DNA from: Mageeibacillus sp. UBA1193 | GTDB lineage: Bacteria; Bacillota; Clostridia; Saccharofermentanales; Saccharofermentanaceae | NCBI GenBank assembly: GCA_002310155.1 | Contig: DBYF01000135.1 | Location: forward strand, 5,030 to 13,053 | DNA length: 8,024 nt | Direction: 5' to 3' | Shown: positions 6,076 through 8,024 of the stretch, in pieces | How the letters are laid out: each line of letters opens with the position of its first letter | Numbering within the stretch: position 1 is the stretch's first letter | The notes under the pieces: model-generated | The model's input: only the letters and a program-made list of their open reading frames with translations | Told to the model about the DNA's origin: nothing | Database searches by the model: none | Translations under genes and position numbers: made by a program

Positions 6076-7019
6076 TACTTCTTCTCCTGATCCTTCTTCG
6101 GAACCTTGTTTGTGAAATCGTGGAACGGATCCTGGATATCGTTGATCTCGCCGCCGAGACGACGGATCGCGGAGAGAGCCTCGTAGAAGGTCTCTCTGTC
6201 GATAGTATGTGTCGTTCTGTCGAGGTAGCCCTTGAGAAGCGCGATACCACGCGGGTCGCCATAGTCACCGATGCAGATGACGGCGATGACCTTGTTCTTC
6301 ATGCGGCGGAAGCCGGCGCGAAGTGCCTGGTAGATCTCATTCTGCGGGCTCTTGATGCCGACATGTGTCAGCATGATCATCATATCTTCGTAAGGTCCTG
6401 TGACCTCTTCATCCGAACGGTTCAGCATGAAGTCGGTAAGTACCGGGACGGACTTCTCGCCCAGACCGAGCATCATGACCTTGACCGAGTCGGCAATATA
6501 TTCCTGTGTGCTGGAGAAACTGCAGAAACGTTCGAGCACGGGCTCCATCGCCGGCTCATACTGTGCCGCGCCGAAGAAACGGATCGCGGATACGCACGGC
6601 TGGAACTTCACGAAGAACTCATTCTCGTCTTCACCTTCCACCGGCTGCCACGAAGCATCGAGGACCTTCTTCAGAAGGATCTCGCACGCCGGATCTCCGA
6701 AGCTCTTGAGCTTGTCGACCAGCGGATACGGTGTCGCTTCGTCATCAATCAGCATCGCCGCCTCATCAAAGGCCGCGAGCGCAGTCTCCATATCCATCGC
6801 ACCGATGAATTCCTCGCCGGTCTTGCCGTCGAGATAGTCCTTCGGTTCTTTCCAGAATGGTTCGGAATTCTGTTCAATATACGGACGGAACTCCTTAAAG
6901 TGCTCCGCCATCTCGGCTTCTGTCGGACCCTCACTCGAGGTCACCTTGTCGGAAAACTCCTCGCAGATCTTCGCGATCCTCTCGTTAAACTCAGAAAACA
7001 GTTTCGTAGTGCAATCCAT
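6075..7019 (-). CDS. HEAT-repeat-like helical protein of unknown function, coupled to hisA
   Basis: I do not recognise a named family. The 314-residue product is acidic, has no signal peptide or membrane segment, and appears almost wholly helical after about residue 75. Helical pairs recur at roughly 100-124, 139-169, 172-200, 208-238, 244-268 and 276-290, with a repeated turn and helix: FGDPACEILLKKVL (107-120), GEKSVPVLTDFML (187-199) and YGDPRGIALLKGYL (253-266). That spacing and the GDP-x4-LLK pattern suggest HEAT/PBS-lyase-like repeats, usually protein-binding scaffolds. The C-terminal tail (about 302-314) is Lys-rich. The start is fixed by GGGAGG 6 nt before the ATG at 7019 and an extended -10 promoter upstream. 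The stop shares a base with the hisA ATG, so the two are probably co-translated; a functional link to HisA is only an inference. Confidence 0.8.
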   Translation of the reverse strand: MDCTTKLFSEFNERIAKICEEFSDKVTSSEGPTEAEMAEHFKEFRPYIEQNSEPFWKEPKDYLDGKTGEEFIGAMDMETALAAFDEAAMLIDDEATPYPLVDKLKSFGDPACEILLKKVLDASWQPVEGEDENEFFVKFQPCVSAIRFFGAAQYEPAMEPVLERFCSFSSTQEYIADSVKVMMLGLGEKSVPVLTDFMLNRSDEEVTGPYEDMMIMLTHVGIKSPQNEIYQALRAGFRRMKNKVIAVICIGDYGDPRGIALLKGYLDRTTHTIDRETFYEALSAIRRLGGEINDIQDPFHDFTNKVPKKDQEKK

Positions 7020-7049
7020 GTTGCGCCTCCCATGCGATGTTACCTATGC

Positions 7050-7058
7050 ATTATAACA
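7050..7058 (-). promoter_or_regulatory. Extended -10 promoter for the HEAT-like gene and hisA
   Basis: On the minus strand TGTTATAAT combines a perfect -10 TATAAT (7055-7050) with the TGn extension. The region 16-18 nt upstream (around 7072-7079) has no convincing -35 box, which extended -10 promoters tolerate. Expected start is near 7043, a leader of about 23 nt. It sits in the 78-bp gap after the upstream gene, where I see no clear terminator, so read-through could add to expression. Confidence 0.6.
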
Positions 7059-7097
7059 TCTTTCGGGCGCAGAAACACTCGTACTTCGGGAAAAGCA

Positions 7098-8024
7098 CTA
7101 TTGCATACGGATCTCCGTCCAGTCGGGGATGAAGCTCGGGTCGATCGCGGGTCCGCTGACCCCGACGGTGTCGCCGTACTGGTTCTGATAGACATGGTCG
7201 GAAACGACGGAATGCTCGACGGTCGAGCCGTCGGTCCTGACATAAGTATTCACGCCGCGGATCGCCTCGGATCTTGCCTGGCTGATCCTCGAATCCGATG
7301 CCATCTTCTGGTTCCACGAATCCATGATCATGTCGCTCATGGCGCGGCTGTTCTCAGCAAGTGTCTGCTGCAGTCTCGCCTGATTCATGCGGAGCTGCTC
7401 CTGGTTCGCCTGCACCTGCGCCTGGATCATCTGATTCTTCGCCAGTTCCTGCTGGTTAAAAGCTTCCGCTTTCTGGAACTTCATCTGGTAGACCGAGTTA
7501 TCGAAAGTGAAGGTCGACACCATCTGCATGAAGGCTGCCGCAGTCTCATTCTCATGCGCGTCATCGGTGCTGCAGAAGTAGATATTCTCACTTCCCCAGG
7601 CAACGTAGTGTCCACGGCACTTTCTCGCCATCGCGAGAACACCGACCATGCCATAAGCCACGGCATTCTGTGTCATCCTCTGTTCCCATTCCATCGACGT
7701 CATGTCCATGCCGAGCATGATGATCCTGCCGCCGCTTCGGTATTTTCGGAGAAGTGATGCCTGGTTCGTCGAGAGCAGGAAAGGCTCCGAGATCGGATTC
7801 GGGTAGGACATATCCCAGGATTTCTGGAAGTCGAACTTCGCCTGAAGCTGCTGTTTTACGATCTCCGGATGGCGTCCTGCCACACTCGGAAGTGTCGCGT
7901 CGGCGATCGCTTCAAGAGGGGCACCCTTCAAGTTTCTCGCGAGAAACGCGTTCATATAATTCGAGAAAGGAAGCTGGCGGGCCATCACGAGCGGAAGTGC
8001 TTTTTGCATCTTACCATCGACAAA
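7098..8024 (-). CDS. Unrecognised protein with Gln-rich coiled coil, 5' end beyond window
   Basis: The frame stops at 7098 and stays open to the right edge. An ATG at 8009 is possible but has no ribosome binding site upstream, and the five preceding codons (FVDGK) are open, so the true start is probably outside; at least 308 residues are visible. Numbering from that Met: a mixed region with two hydrophobic stretches, RIIMLGM (95-101) and AYGMVGVLAMA (118-128); FYFC-like strand ENIYFCSTDD (141-150); then a Gln/Asn/Ala-rich, probably coiled-coil segment from about 176 to 250; and a compact C-terminal domain with GVNTYVRTDGSTVEHS (252-267), DHVYQNQYGDTVGVS and DWTEIRMQ at the end. There are only two cysteines (131, 146) and no obvious catalytic motif. 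No signal peptide can be judged because the N-terminus is missing. It may be a surface- or complex-associated structural protein, but I do not assign a function. Confidence 0.75.
   Translation of the reverse strand, partial: FVDGKMQKALPLVMARQLPFSNYMNAFLARNLKGAPLEAIADATLPSVAGRHPEIVKQQLQAKFDFQKSWDMSYPNPISEPFLLSTNQASLLRKYRSGGRIIMLGMDMTSMEWEQRMTQNAVAYGMVGVLAMARKCRGHYVAWGSENIYFCSTDDAHENETAAAFMQMVSTFTFDNSVYQMKFQKAEAFNQQELAKNQMIQAQVQANQEQLRMNQARLQQTLAENSRAMSDMIMDSWNQKMASDSRISQARSEAIRGVNTYVRTDGSTVEHSVVSDHVYQNQYGDTVGVSGPAIDPSFIPDWTEIRMQ

Noticed and set aside
7059..7097. Possible terminator after the coiled-coil gene
   Set aside because: Only short, weak complementarities (such as TTTC/GAAA) are seen, with no stable stem followed by a T-tract.
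6120..7757. A 545-codon open frame on the plus strand
   Set aside because: It runs antisense across two minus-strand genes and the intergenic promoter between them. Its Leu/Arg/His-rich translation has no recognisable domain, and the long frame follows from the codon bias of the genes opposite.
7993..8005. A 13-base word (GGAAGTGCTTTTT) shared in inverse orientation with the right arm of the repeat at 5028-5040
   Set aside because: It lies inside the coding frame of the last gene and has no dyad there. About one 13-base match within 8 kb is expected by chance, so it is not evidence for a dispersed element.
1..8024. Mobile element, CRISPR array, phage or defence genes
   Set aside because: No transposase, integrase, regular repeat-spacer pattern, phage structural motif or nuclease motif was found in any gene or spacer. 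The single tRNA shows no adjacent integrase or att-like duplicate within the window.

Overview
The window looks like chromosomal DNA from a low-to-moderate GC Firmicute of the class Clostridia, possibly Lachnospiraceae-like. The evidence is the fab gene order fabH-fabK-fabD-fabG-fabF, FabK as the enoyl-ACP reductase, a GLSLGEY-type FabD active site, strong AGGAGG-type ribosome binding sites, and consensus TTGACA/TATAAT-type promoters. The family-level assignment is an inference from these features, not a database result. All protein genes lie on the minus strand; the only plus-strand gene is a tRNA.

Positions 1-4893 (minus strand) hold a type II fatty acid synthesis operon, transcribed leftward from a good promoter at 4930-4958. 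The order is fabH (initiating KAS III), fabK (FMN enoyl-ACP reductase II), fabD (malonyl-CoA:ACP transacylase), fabG (3-ketoacyl-ACP reductase) and fabF (KAS II, cut a few codons before its end by the left edge). Start and stop codons overlap at fabK/fabD (TAATG) and fabD/fabG (ATGA), and fabH/fabK are 13 nt apart, so expression is tightly coupled. Together FabD loads malonyl groups onto ACP, FabH starts the chain, FabF extends it, FabG reduces the keto group and FabK the enoyl group. The dehydratase (FabZ), acetyl-CoA carboxylase and ACP are not in the window; acpP is absent from the slot between fabH and fabK where related operons often carry it.

Positions 4894-5286 hold the intergenic region. 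It contains two divergent promoters (fab leftward, tRNA rightward), a pair of adjacent inverted repeats between them (4994-5039), a tRNA-Gly(GCC) with encoded CCA behind a perfect consensus promoter, and a Rho-independent terminator just after the tRNA.

Positions 5287-7058 (minus strand) hold a two-gene unit. An extended -10 promoter precedes an unassigned, acidic HEAT-repeat-like helical protein, whose stop codon overlaps the start of a eukaryotic-type (yeast HIS6-like) HisA, the histidine pathway ProFAR isomerase. HisA stands outside any his operon here. Positions 7098-8024 (minus strand) hold the C-terminal part of a larger unrecognised protein with a Gln-rich coiled coil; its start lies beyond the right edge. 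I saw no mobile element, CRISPR array or phage gene. The window is mostly a housekeeping region; the least ordinary parts are the HisA type and its partner gene, the intergenic inverted repeats and the unidentified coiled-coil protein.
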